Of a DNA stretch of 64,000 bases, positions 54,726 through 64,000 are shown piece by piece. This stretch comes from Odoribacter laneus YIT 12061. GTDB taxonomy: Bacteria > Bacteroidota > Bacteroidia > Bacteroidales > Marinifilaceae. The stretch is taken from assembly GCF_000243215.1 (NCBI RefSeq), contig NZ_JH594596.1, forward strand, positions 2,750,392-2,814,391, written 5' to 3'. Position 1 is the first letter of the stretch. Each line of letters starts with the position of its first letter. A model generated the notes under the pieces. That model was not told the DNA's origin. It was given only the letters and a program-made list of their open reading frames with translations, and made no database searches. Both the position numbers and the translations under genes were made by a program.

Positions 54726-57035
54726 TTATTCATTTTTCAACACCTCCACCGGATTAGTATTCGCAGCTTTCCAACTTTGATAACTTACCGTCAGTACTGT
54801 AATAAGCAAAGTTGTCACTCCTGCCAATAAAAATACCCACCAATATACAGGAATCCGGTAAGGAAAACCCGACAGCCATTCCCGAACCACATACCAAGCA
54901 AGAGGTATCGCCAAAACAAAAGCAAATACAATCAACTTCAAAAAACCTTTGTTTAACAAAGCTATCATCTCTACTTCCGTCGCACCGTTTACCTTGCGGA
55001 TACCAATCTCCTTGATGCGGAATCGGGCATTGAATAAAATCAGTCCGTAGATCCCCATCAATGAAATCAATATGGTCACCACTCCGAAAACAGAAATCAA
55101 ACGGGCAAAATGTTCCTCCTGTTGATACAACCGGGCCGCAAATTGATCCAGAAAACCGACATAAAAATCTTCCACAGCGTATTGCTTTCCCAGATTTTGA
55201 ATATAACCGACAGTTTCAGGTAAGCGGTTACCGCTCACTTTCAGCAATATAAAATTATTTATCTGATCGTCACCGCACACAAAAGCCATCGGCCCGATTT
55301 TTTCCCGGACGGTATTAAAATTAACATCCGCTGCAATACCGACGATCTGTCCCTTATTGTCATAACATTTCACTTCCTTTCCCAAGATATCATCCAAATC
55401 ATATTTCTTCAAAAACTGACGGTTAAAGATTAATTTGTTCATCCCCTTGGTAGAGTGTTCAAAAAAATCCATCCCCTCCTCTATTTTGATATGGAAAAAA
55501 CGCAAGAAATTATGCCCTACAGGCCATATAGCGAAATTTACTTCTTTTCCGGCTACCTCCCGTCCCCACCAATTTCCAACTTGCCCGGGCAGATAACCGG
55601 TAAGCGTGTGTTCCCTTATTTCCGGACAAGCTTCCAAATCGCGAGTGAAAGCATCTAACTGACGACGGATATTGTCCTTCAAAGGCACATACAACACATT
55701 TTCCCGCTCGAAACCTGTATCCATATTCCGCATATAATTGTGCTGAAGTTTGATAAAGCAAGCTACTGTAATCAAGACAACAGTACAAATAAACTGAAAG
55801 ACTACCAATGAATTTCTCAACCGTACTCCTTTGGGAGTCAAAGCAAATGTTCCTTTCAACACCAAAGCAGGCTGGAAAGAAGTCATATAAAAAGCCGGGT
55901 AAATTCCTGCCGATAAACCCAGTGCGAAGGCACTACTTCCAATTATCGCCAATAGTCCCAAATGACTTGACCACTGCAGGTCAGCGTTAAAAAAACCGAT
56001 TAAAGGCGAGGAAATAAAAAGGTTTGTCCACACAAATGATAAGCCGAAAGCCAGCAATGAAACAAAGGCCGACTCAGCAATAATAGTTCTTTTCAATCGT
56101 CCGGAAGTGCATCCCAGGATTTGCTGTGTATTCATCCGCCGGATGCGGACAGGAGCCAATGCCGTTGAAAAATTTATAAAATTTACATAAGCCACCAGGA
56201 GAATCAAAACAGCAATAGCGGATAACGAAAGCGTTGTGTTTAAATTTCCCTTTTCTACATTTCCTTTGCCCTGCCCTTTAAAATAGAGATCTTTTATCGA
56301 CTGTATTTCATAACGGATTGAAGCAAGCTGCTCTTTTTTCTCTCCTTGGAACTCTATAGCTGCAATCTTGCGTACTACTTCTTCCGGCTGTATTCCAGCC
56401 GGTAATTTCATATAAAAAACATAAGGCCAATTCCACCAAACCTTCTCTTCTACAGGCCGTAAAACAGCATTTCTCATGGTACTATTTTTCGGGAAATCCT
56501 CATAGATCAAGGTTACTGTTGCTTCTTTTCCATCAGCCATAAATGTTTTTCCCAAAGGCGTCTTCTCACCAAACAATCGTAAAGCCATACTTACAGGTAT
56601 AGCGGCGGACTGTTTATTTTCCAGACAACTTTCCGGATCTCCCGCTTTAATGTGAGGGGAAAACACTTCAAAAAAGTCAGGACTAACGATACAATAATCT
56701 TCCTCAAAAGTCTGCCGATCCCCTTTTTCATTTGTCACCACCATTTTCTTCGGACCATCGTATGCAACTATTGCCCCCGCTTCAATATCCGGCACTGATT
56801 CCAGTATCTGTTCGGCCAAAGGAGCACATATACCGAAATAAGTGCCGTATTCTTTCATACAAATATTCAAACGATAAAGCCGATCGGCATCTTTATAGGA
56901 ACGATCATAACCCAATTCATAACTCACCTGAAAACCGATGATTGTCAAAACACTAAAAGCAACAGATAAACCGACAATATTTAATATAAATGCCAGCTTA
57001 TTCCGTTTTAATGTCAATAAAAATTCCCGAAACAT
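54726..57035 (-). CDS. FtsX-like ABC transporter permease 4
   Basis: 769 residues from the ATG at 57035 (MFREFLLTLKRNK), the normal start of the family; the frame is open 63 bp further upstream. Two MacB-type halves are present. Each has an entry helix (AFILNIVGLSVAFSVLTIIG), a periplasmic core domain and a three-helix FtsX block. The conserved post-helix motif KEIGIRKVNGATEVEMIALL is seen in the second half, and the C-terminal tail is TNPVEVLKNE. Such permeases lack their own ATPase. It lies 84 bp after its paralogue at 57120-59438 and shares its sigma-54 promoter by inference. Confidence 0.9.
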   Translation of the reverse strand: MFREFLLTLKRNKLAFILNIVGLSVAFSVLTIIGFQVSYELGYDRSYKDADRLYRLNICMKEYGTYFGICAPLAEQILESVPDIEAGAIVAYDGPKKMVVTNEKGDRQTFEEDYCIVSPDFFEVFSPHIKAGDPESCLENKQSAAIPVSMALRLFGEKTPLGKTFMADGKEATVTLIYEDFPKNSTMRNAVLRPVEEKVWWNWPYVFYMKLPAGIQPEEVVRKIAAIEFQGEKKEQLASIRYEIQSIKDLYFKGQGKGNVEKGNLNTTLSLSAIAVLILLVAYVNFINFSTALAPVRIRRMNTQQILGCTSGRLKRTIIAESAFVSLLAFGLSFVWTNLFISSPLIGFFNADLQWSSHLGLLAIIGSSAFALGLSAGIYPAFYMTSFQPALVLKGTFALTPKGVRLRNSLVVFQFICTVVLITVACFIKLQHNYMRNMDTGFERENVLYVPLKDNIRRQLDAFTRDLEACPEIREHTLTGYLPGQVGNWWGREVAGKEVNFAIWPVGHNFLRFFHIKIEEGMDFFEHSTKGMNKLIFNRQFLKKYDLDDILGKEVKCYDNKGQIVGIAADVNFNTVREKIGPMAFVCGDDQINNFILLKVSGNRLPETVGYIQNLGKQYAVEDFYVGFLDQFAARLYQQEEHFARLISVFGVVTILISLMGIYGLILFNARFRIKEIGIRKVNGATEVEMIALLNKGFLKLIVFAFVLAIPLAWYVVREWLSGFPYRIPVYWWVFLLAGVTTLLITVLTVSYQSWKAANTNPVEVLKNE

Positions 57036-57119
57036 ATTTATACAACTTATCACATTTATAAAATGAGTCTCTCCTTGTGTTCCCTTCCTGAAAGACAATC
57101 TATATTTTTATTTCTATCT

Positions 57120-59438
57120 TTACTCACTTCTCAACACTTCCACCGGATTAGCATTCGCAGCCTTCCAACTTTGCCAGCTAATCGTCAGTAAAGTGATCAC
57201 CAGAACAATCAAACCGGCTAACAGGAATATCCCGGCAGAAAGCGTCGTTCTATAAGCAAAACTATTCAACCAGAACGACAGGGCATATCCAGTCAACGGA
57301 CATGCAATCACAAAAGAAAGAAAAACTAAACGCAAAAAAGTACCGTTGAGCAAAACGACCATCTGCCAATTCGTAGCCCCATTCACTTTTCTTAACCCAA
57401 TTTCTTTGGCTTTGAACTTAGCGTTAAACAATACCAGTCCGTATACGCCCATCAAGGCGATTAAAATAGTAGCCAAACCGAAAACATTGACCAACTTTCC
57501 CAAACGCTCTTCATTCCCGTACAAACTATTGAGATGATCGTCCAAAAATTTCACGTCGTAACCATAAGTAGGAGAAAAATTATGAAGAGTATTCCGGATA
57601 TGGGTCAAAGCTTCGTTCCGAGCTGCAGCATTGATTTTAATATAAAAATAATGAGCCCATTCTTCCTTTATACCCAGTAATAAAGGACGGATATTCTCCT
57701 GAAGAGGGAGGAGATTAAAATCCTTTACTATTCTTCCCACTTTCATTCCGGCCATTTCTTTTCCCATCGGATCGAAACCGTATTTCTCTTTAAATGTCTC
57801 GTTCACCATTATCGTACTATCACGTGGCGATATACAAGAATCCCCTTCCAACACTTTCAATCCAAAAAAATCCAGGTAATTGGGTGCAACCATACAGACA
57901 TCACAGTCGATCATCCGGTCTTCACCATTGACAGAAGCATTAAAAAGCCAATGTTGCATATCCACATCCCCTATTAATTCCGAAGCGGAAGTAATATTGA
58001 CGATGGCCGAATTATGTAATAACTCATTGCGAAAGGCATTTCGTTGAGTAAATATATCCCCGTTCGCTTTCAAAAAAACGACATGTTCTTTGTCGATTCC
58101 CCAAGGTCGGTTTTTCATCCATTCCAATTGGCGGCTGATAAGCAATATGCCGATAATCAATGCGACGGAAACAACATACTGAAAAACAACCAATGTATTA
58201 CGCAAATAAACTCCGCACGGAGACAGAGCCGGCGAACCTTTCAACACCAGAGCCAGCGGAAAAGAAGTCATATAAAAAGCCGGATAGCATCCTGCCACCC
58301 ACCCGACAACAAGACTTATTCCGATTATGAAGAACGACAGCTCCGTATGATGCAAAGGATTTAAAGAAGCATACAATGCTTCCTGTAAAGAAGTTGTACC
58401 CAGTAAATAACACCACAAAAATCCCAAGAAACAAGAAATAAGCGCAAACATCATGGCTTCGGAAACAATGCAAAAATGCAAAAAACGATTTGTCGCCCCA
58501 AACGTCTTCTGGGTATTCAAGCTTTTAATCCGCGAGGGAGCCAATGCTGTCGAAAAATTCACAAAGTTCACAAGGGCTACAATCAAAATCAAACATCCGA
58601 TCAACAGTAAAACATTTGTCATAGCTTTATTTCCACTAGCTTCCCGGACATGTCGTACATCAGCAAAATAAAGCTCTTTTAACGGATAAAACTCTATTTC
58701 GTAATCTCCTAATCTATCGGTTATTTCATTATTTACCCCATGCAATTTATATTCTAAGGCCTGAAAATCTGTTCCCTCCGGAATGACATAATACGTTTCA
58801 TAATTCCACTGATTCCAACTTTCCCATTGATTAAAACTCCCGGAATAAGGCATGTTCTGAAAAATAGAGTTAGAAGGTACATCCCGGTAAACGGCAGCAA
58901 TTGTCATTTCCCGGTTTCCACCAAATAACACTGTTTTTCCAACAGCATCAGTCCCCCCGAAATATTTCCGTGCTAAACTCAAAGGTAAAAACAGCTTATT
59001 TTTCTCTGTCAAAGCTTGGCGATAATCGCCTGCTACTACTTCCAAGTCAAAAACGCGAACGACGCAGGTATCCGTATATCCATAACTATCTTCAAAAAAA
59101 TCCATATCTCCACTCTGCCTGACAACAGTAAAGGCCGCCGAGCCAAAAGACTTTCCAATAATACAAGAGAAAGACAATTCAGGTATTTCAGACTTTATCA
59201 GCTTATAAAACGGTTTAGGAACCAAAGAGGAATATTGATTTCCAGACTCCTTTTTCATTTCCAATCGGTAAATCTGATCGGCTTTCGGAAATGAATCGTT
59301 ATAGCTATATTCGTAATCCACCTGAATCAAAATAGCTGTAAATACGGCAAAGGCCACAGACAAACCAGCAATATTTAAAATACTGGCTCCCAATGAACGT
59401 TTTAAAACATGGAAAAAATTACGAAAAATCTGTACCAT
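57120..59438 (-). CDS. FtsX-like ABC transporter permease 3
   Basis: 772 residues. I place the start at the ATG at 59438 (MVQIFRNFFHVLKRSLG); the longer frame to 59525 begins upstream of the predicted sigma-54 promoter and so cannot be translated from it. The entry helix (SILNIAGLSVAFAVFTAILI), two periplasmic core domains, two FtsX blocks (IKSLNTQKTFGATNRF; KEIGLRKVNGATNWQMVVLL) and the tail ANPVEVLRSE match the other permeases here. It is the first gene of its own transcript, with a tandem enhancer and a -24/-12 element upstream, followed by permease 4 and the S41 remnant. Confidence 0.9.
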   Translation of the reverse strand: MVQIFRNFFHVLKRSLGASILNIAGLSVAFAVFTAILIQVDYEYSYNDSFPKADQIYRLEMKKESGNQYSSLVPKPFYKLIKSEIPELSFSCIIGKSFGSAAFTVVRQSGDMDFFEDSYGYTDTCVVRVFDLEVVAGDYRQALTEKNKLFLPLSLARKYFGGTDAVGKTVLFGGNREMTIAAVYRDVPSNSIFQNMPYSGSFNQWESWNQWNYETYYVIPEGTDFQALEYKLHGVNNEITDRLGDYEIEFYPLKELYFADVRHVREASGNKAMTNVLLLIGCLILIVALVNFVNFSTALAPSRIKSLNTQKTFGATNRFLHFCIVSEAMMFALISCFLGFLWCYLLGTTSLQEALYASLNPLHHTELSFFIIGISLVVGWVAGCYPAFYMTSFPLALVLKGSPALSPCGVYLRNTLVVFQYVVSVALIIGILLISRQLEWMKNRPWGIDKEHVVFLKANGDIFTQRNAFRNELLHNSAIVNITSASELIGDVDMQHWLFNASVNGEDRMIDCDVCMVAPNYLDFFGLKVLEGDSCISPRDSTIMVNETFKEKYGFDPMGKEMAGMKVGRIVKDFNLLPLQENIRPLLLGIKEEWAHYFYIKINAAARNEALTHIRNTLHNFSPTYGYDVKFLDDHLNSLYGNEERLGKLVNVFGLATILIALMGVYGLVLFNAKFKAKEIGLRKVNGATNWQMVVLLNGTFLRLVFLSFVIACPLTGYALSFWLNSFAYRTTLSAGIFLLAGLIVLVITLLTISWQSWKAANANPVEVLRSE

Positions 59439-59494
59439 AAAATATAATGAAAGCGTTTCATAGTAAACAAAATCAAAATCTATTATATTTAGAT

Positions 59495-59510
59495 AACAAA
59501 ATTCATACCA
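59495..59510 (-). promoter_or_regulatory. Sigma-54-like promoter of the permease 3/4 operon
   Basis: On the minus strand TGGTATGAATTTTGTT retains the GG of -24 and TTG of -12 with correct spacing (consensus TGGCACR-N4-TTGCW, three mismatches). The start is predicted near 59485, giving a 47-nt leader to the ATG at 59438. Confidence 0.5.
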
Positions 59511-59565
59511 CACACAATAACACAATGTAAATCAGTAATTTAAAATTATAAAATTCTATTTATGA

Positions 59566-59604
59566 TGTCAAATTATTAGACAAGACTTGCCCATTTTTTA
59601 GACA
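59566..59604 (-). promoter_or_regulatory. Tandem enhancer sites upstream of permease 3
   Basis: The proximal site is TGTC-AAATTATTA-GACA (59566-59582) and the distal site TGCC-CATTTTTTA-GACA (59588-59604), starts 22 bp apart. The proximal site ends 55 nt before the -24 element, the same distance as at the ABC ATPase gene. The pair sits between the broken permease gene and permease 3. Confidence 0.62.
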
Positions 59605-59649
59605 TAGAAAAATTCTTTTTCTGCTGAGGGATAAGCTTTTATCTTTTTA

Positions 59650-61967
59650 TTATTCCCGATTCATTTTCAAAGTTTCTGCCGGATTTATTCTAATTCCCCG
59701 CCAGCTTTTCAACAATAGAGTCATACAGATCACAAATATTGTTATCAAAAGTCCGGAAACAAAGATTTTCCAAGTCAAAGAAATTTGTACAGCAAATTGC
59801 CTCAACCATAAACTTCCGGCATAATAAGCACTTGCTATTACAAAAGGCAGAGACAATAAAAATAAGCTTCCTAAGTGATGAAACAACAGCAAGAAAATTC
59901 TATTCATAGAAGCCCCGTTTACTTTCCGAATTGCAATTTCTTTCATACGGTTATTCAATTCATTTCCGACAAAACCCATTAATCCTAAAATCACCAGGGA
60001 TAAAGCCAAACTGAAAACCAGCGCTACCCTATTCCGCATCATGCGGACCTCCTGATACATTCTGTAAAAAGTATCTTGAAAACGACACAGGGTCACACGG
60101 GGTTGTTCTAATAATCTTTGAATTGTACTCTCTACAATACGAACCTCTTCATGAACAGGAGAAGAGATTCGAAGCAGCAAATAAAGATATTTCTCTGCTA
60201 TTGAATGCACTAACGGGCATAAGAGTAAAGGTTACTGTTCGTTATAAAAAGATCCGATTTGAAAATCCGTACAAACTTCTCCTATCTGCTTAATTTCTCC
60301 TCCCATTAAAAAAAAATTTTTATCATAATCTTGTTTTTTCAATAATTGAACAAAACGTTCATTGACGACCACCTCTCTTCGTTTTTGGACAACATTCGGT
60401 TCTGCTTGTCTATCTGTCGAAGGGACTTGGAGTACTTTCAGAAAATCCTCATCCACAGCACAATAACGGGAACACACTAATTCTCTTTCGTTTTCTGCAT
60501 GATATGCACATGTTCCATTCAGAAAATGAAGCGGAATATCTGTAGCGACAGACACTCGCATTACAAACGGCAAACGTTCCAGTTCTCCTTTTAGACTCTG
60601 CGCTTTTACAAGCCCTCCTTCATTTTTAAACCGGGCATAATATAATCCTTCTAGAGAATATCCTTGTTCTGTATGAACCAAAGTATCGTATTGTCCTACA
60701 AAAATGAGAAGCAAAATCGTAATAAACCCGGTCACTGTGAACTGTACCCACAATAATCCTCTTTTCCACCAATAGCGGTTGCAAATCAAAGGACGGAACG
60801 CTTGCAGGACAGATATAGAAGAAAAAATTTTAGCCGGAATGAAGCCGGCAAAAAAGATAAAACCTCCGATAAGGCTTAAAAGGGCAAGGAATACCGGTAC
60901 CGTACACAAACTATGCAAGAAAGAAACAAACATTATTTCTTTTAAATAAGGCTTTACACTCCAAATAATTCCTACTGTAAATGCCAAAGCGATTCCTATA
61001 AACACCACTGCTTCTGTTAAGAACAGAGCAAATATATCGTTCATCGTAGCCCCATTCACCTTACGAATACTGATTTCCCTAGCCTTTACGCTCCAGGAAG
61101 AAAAAGAAAGCAAAATGTAATTTAATATAGATATAAGTAATACTACAAATGCCAGAGCATACAAGAGAGCTATTTCCTCTGATCGGTTTTCCAGCTCGAT
61201 TTTTTTACCGGCTGTAAAGAGTAAGTTTCCCCTGCATATTCATTTTTCTCATATTCTTTGACAACCGTTCCCATCTTCACTTCTACTGTCGCAGGTTTCA
61301 CCCCTTTTTTCAAACGTAGATATCCTCGGAAACTCTCCTCTCCGTTCCAATCCATACTGCTGCTTTCCCGCAATGTTTCCAGCTACCGAACCACATCAAA
61401 ATACAGATGTGTATTTTCCGGTACAGTTTCAAATATTCCCGTCACTATCCAGCTTCCCTCTTCAGTTACCAATTCCTGTCCGACAGCTTGCCGGTCTCCA
61501 AACATTTTTTGAGCAAACTTTGCCGAAACAAACACTTGTCCGGGTAAAACCAAGTCTTCTGCCGGATTTCCGGCATATAACGGACGAGGAAATACATTGA
61601 AAAAAGATGTATCGGCATATATGGTCCACGCCTGTATATAATCTTCTCCTTTCTGATATTCGAGGGATTCCTGTCCAAAAACGACAGTAGCGGATTCTAT
61701 CTCCGGAATATGATCTGCCATTGCAGGGGCAAGAGGGGCCCGGATAATCCAATTATAATCTTCCCATTGTCCATTGACAATTTCCCACTCCTGAATTCTG
61801 TATATTTCGTCCGCCCCTTCATAAAAACGATCGTAGGAATAAACAGATAAATTATAAGCCAATACTACAATTCCGACGACCATACCAATTGTCAGAGACA
61901 AAATTTTTGTCACAGTATCTCCTTTTCCCTTTTTGATCTCTCTTATGACAGAAAAGAAAGCTTTCAT
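59650..61967 (-). pseudogene. FtsX-like ABC permease 2, broken by two stops and a frameshift
   Basis: The whole region would encode a permease of about 772 residues like its neighbours (start MKAFFSVIREIKKGKGD, end INPAETLKMNRE). The frame is interrupted by an in-frame TAG at 61383-61385 (after HLYFDVVR, resuming LETLRESSSM), a frameshift at a run of seven A (plus 61200-61206, between SLQPVKK and IELENRSEEIA), and an in-frame TAA at 60232-60234 (after GSFYNEQ, resuming PLLLCPLVHS). All domains are otherwise recognisable, so decay is recent. Four partial frames remain (61383-61967, 61170-61373, 60232-61164, 59650-60210). It lies 28 bp after permease 1 on the same strand. Confidence 0.9.
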
Positions 61968-61995
61968 TCTACTTTTTCAAAATACTTTCCCGGCT

Positions 61996-64000
61996 TTATT
62001 CACTTTTCAGCGTTTCCACAGGATTGCGTACAGCGGCCCGCCAGGTTTGCCAAACGACCGTTAACATTCCAACTAAAAAAACAAAAACTCCGACACCGAT
62101 ATAAGTCCACACCGTCATGTGTTGCTGGTATACGAACTGTTTTATCCATTGTAAAGTAAAATATCCTCCTACAGGTAAAGCGATCAGAAAGGCTATTAAA
62201 ATCCATTTCACAAAACGACTGCAAAGCACTTCCATAACCTGCATTTCAGTCGCCCCGCTTACTTTCCGGAGCGCGATCTCTTTCATCCGATTTTCTACGG
62301 AATACCAAGCCAGACCGAACAGTCCCAAACAAGTTAAAATCAAACTTATCCAAGAAAATACCAACACCAGACGGAACATCTTTTGTTGATCCCGGTGTAA
62401 ATTCCGGAAAGCATCGGCTAAAGTTTCCCATTCAAACGGTTGTTCATCAGGTGCAATTTCTTTCCACAAAGCCATCATTTTGGCAATTGCTGCCGAACAG
62501 TTCTTCTCTGAAACCTTTACCACTGTTGTATAAGGATATTCCGAAGAAATCATTAAAGGCTCAATTGCCCTCGTTAAATCATCGAAAATATAATTGTGAA
62601 CGACCCCGCATATGATATATTCTTGTCCACTAAATTCAAAACGACTTCCTACAGGATTTTTTATCTCCCACCTTTCGATCACTGCCTCATTGACCACGAT
62701 ATGATTTTTGGGAGAAGAGGCTGTATAGGGTGCTCCCTCTACAAATTGCAAATTAAATAAACGAAAATAATTCTCATCGGCATATACCAAGTTCATATTT
62801 TTCCCGTTAACATATATCATTCCATCTGTCATTGCCGATCCCCAGGCAATCTCTTCAATTTCGGGAATAGAAGAAAGCCGTTCGTGGAATACAGCTCCTA
62901 AATCTTCGTCCATCATTACGTCTGGATCAATTAGAATAATGTTTTCAGCTCCCAAACGATTATGGGCAATAAAATCCATCTGGCGCTGGACATTTACCGT
63001 AAAAATCAATAAAACAATGGAGATGGCAAATTGAGCCACCACCATTCCCGTTATCAAACGGGAACGTTTTCCATATTCTTGTTTTAAAATACGACTTAAT
63101 TGTGATTCGCCTAATCGGGAAAAAATGTAGAGCGTAGGCAGAACAATTACTAAGGCTAACAAGCCCAGCAAAACCCAAGGAGTCGCTCCGGTAAAAAAAT
63201 CAGAAAAAAGCAAACGGGCTTCAAACAACCCATTGAATTGAGGCAAAAACTGATAAATTAATATAAAAGCGACGCCCACGGCAAAGAGTACCTGCAAAGT
63301 TGTCTCAATCATCAGTTGTGTCTTCATCTGTCCCCTGGAAGCCCCAAATACCATTTGTTGTCCTGTATTTCTCAACCGCTGTAACGTACGGGTCATACTG
63401 ATATTGATATAATTAAAACAAGCAATCAGCAAAACAGCTAAGGCGATACTCATTCCGATGTATAAAAATAAAGGGTTTCTATTCAAAATTAATCCCTCCA
63501 ATTCCGCATCGGAAGCAAAATAAACATCATCCAACGGAACAAATATCATTTTACCGTCCGTATTGAAAGTAGAATCAGCCGCAATTTTATTTTCGATATC
63601 TTCGGCCTTTACCCCTTCGCTTAAGCCGATAAAAGTATAATACGACCCAACCCAGCCTTTTAAATTCGTAGCAATCTCAGCTTCCGGCAAGCCGGTTAAT
63701 AAACTGTAATTGAAAAAATTTCTTTGGGAATCATCCAAGATGGCCGTTATAGTATAGACTTTTTCCCCCATCTTACTATAAGTCGTTCCATTGGATAAGC
63801 GTACCGTTTGACTGACATTTAAAACTAAAGATTCTCCTATAGCATTTTCTTTCCCAAACTGTTTTAAAGCAAAAGAACGGGTCACCGCTATTTCTCCGGG
63901 TCGTTTAAGTGTTTGCTCTAAATCGCCTTGTATCACTTTCGGTTGAAAAATACGGACAAAATCCGGCAGTACTTCATAATACCCCTTTATCTCCCGAGAA
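61996..64000 (-). CDS. FtsX-like ABC transporter permease 1, N-terminus beyond window
   Basis: A partial gene of at least 668 codons. The frame stays open to the right edge (SREIKGYYEVLPDFVRIFQP), so the GTG at 63936 is not its true start. Visible parts are the end of the first periplasmic core domain (GEIAVTRSFALKQFGKENAI), a three-helix block (NISMTRTLQRLRNTGQQMVF), the second entry helix and core, and the last FtsX block (KEIALRKVSGATEMQVMEVL) with tail RNPVETLKSE. It precedes the broken permease 2 by 28 bp. Its promoter lies outside the window. Confidence 0.9.
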   Translation of the reverse strand, partial: SREIKGYYEVLPDFVRIFQPKVIQGDLEQTLKRPGEIAVTRSFALKQFGKENAIGESLVLNVSQTVRLSNGTTYSKMGEKVYTITAILDDSQRNFFNYSLLTGLPEAEIATNLKGWVGSYYTFIGLSEGVKAEDIENKIAADSTFNTDGKMIFVPLDDVYFASDAELEGLILNRNPLFLYIGMSIALAVLLIACFNYINISMTRTLQRLRNTGQQMVFGASRGQMKTQLMIETTLQVLFAVGVAFILIYQFLPQFNGLFEARLLFSDFFTGATPWVLLGLLALVIVLPTLYIFSRLGESQLSRILKQEYGKRSRLITGMVVAQFAISIVLLIFTVNVQRQMDFIAHNRLGAENIILIDPDVMMDEDLGAVFHERLSSIPEIEEIAWGSAMTDGMIYVNGKNMNLVYADENYFRLFNLQFVEGAPYTASSPKNHIVVNEAVIERWEIKNPVGSRFEFSGQEYIICGVVHNYIFDDLTRAIEPLMISSEYPYTTVVKVSEKNCSAAIAKMMALWKEIAPDEQPFEWETLADAFRNLHRDQQKMFRLVLVFSWISLILTCLGLFGLAWYSVENRMKEIALRKVSGATEMQVMEVLCSRFVKWILIAFLIALPVGGYFTLQWIKQFVYQQHMTVWTYIGVGVFVFLVGMLTVVWQTWRAAVRNPVETLKSE

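Noticed and set aside
61200-61206. A7 tract as a phase-variation switch for permease 2
   Set aside because: Two additional in-frame stop codons mean that restoring the frame at this tract would not restore the protein.

Overview
The window reads as a chromosomal segment of a Bacteroidota (Bacteroidales-like) bacterium. The basis is promoters of the TTTG-N19..21-TAnnTTTG type, BACON/FISUMP lipoproteins, DUF2807, DUF3244 and DUF6443-RHS proteins, an Mpi-like serine recombinase, and large two-half FtsX permeases. A placement near Odoribacteraceae is only a guess. No tRNA, rRNA or CRISPR array was seen.

Layout. 1-5.5 kb: two RHS/YD-repeat proteins in one leftward operon, the second running off the window. 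6.1-8.9 kb: an NtrC-type sigma-54 response regulator and its histidine kinase. 9.1-9.7 kb: uridine kinase. 10-12.7 kb: TolC plus HlyD export genes. 13-14.5 kb: tandem DUF2807 proteins. 14.7-16.9 kb: an AT-rich TPR/transmembrane/HTH regulator and a small DUF3244 protein. 17.3-23.4 kb: a Tricorn-like protease and an M16 peptidase. 23.6-36.3 kb: two paralogous RND efflux operons separated by a serine recombinase. 36.5-42.7 kb: a TolC-HlyD-ABC2-ABC2 export operon with two TetR genes upstream and two near-identical candidate operators. 43-46 kb: MacB/LolD-type ATPase, dicarboxylate/amino-acid symporter and EamA transporter. 46.2-50.6 kb: two BACON/FISUMP lipoproteins with an IS30-family element directly upstream. 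51-54.2 kb: Dps and an M1 aminopeptidase. 54.4-64 kb: an S41 peptidase remnant and an array of four FtsX-type permeases, one of them broken.

The main finding is a dispersed sigma-54 circuit. Three loci each carry a tandem pair of TGTC-N9-GACA-like 17-mers, 21-22 bp apart, with a sigma-54-like -24/-12 element 53-55 nt further downstream. They lie in front of the TolC/HlyD genes, the lone ABC ATPase, and the last two permeases. A single copy of the same motif lies in front of the response regulator itself. I infer that this two-component system controls one multi-part ABC export machine (outer-membrane channel, adaptor, ATPase, several permeases) whose genes are scattered over more than 50 kb. 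The promoter positions also support revised start codons for several of these genes.
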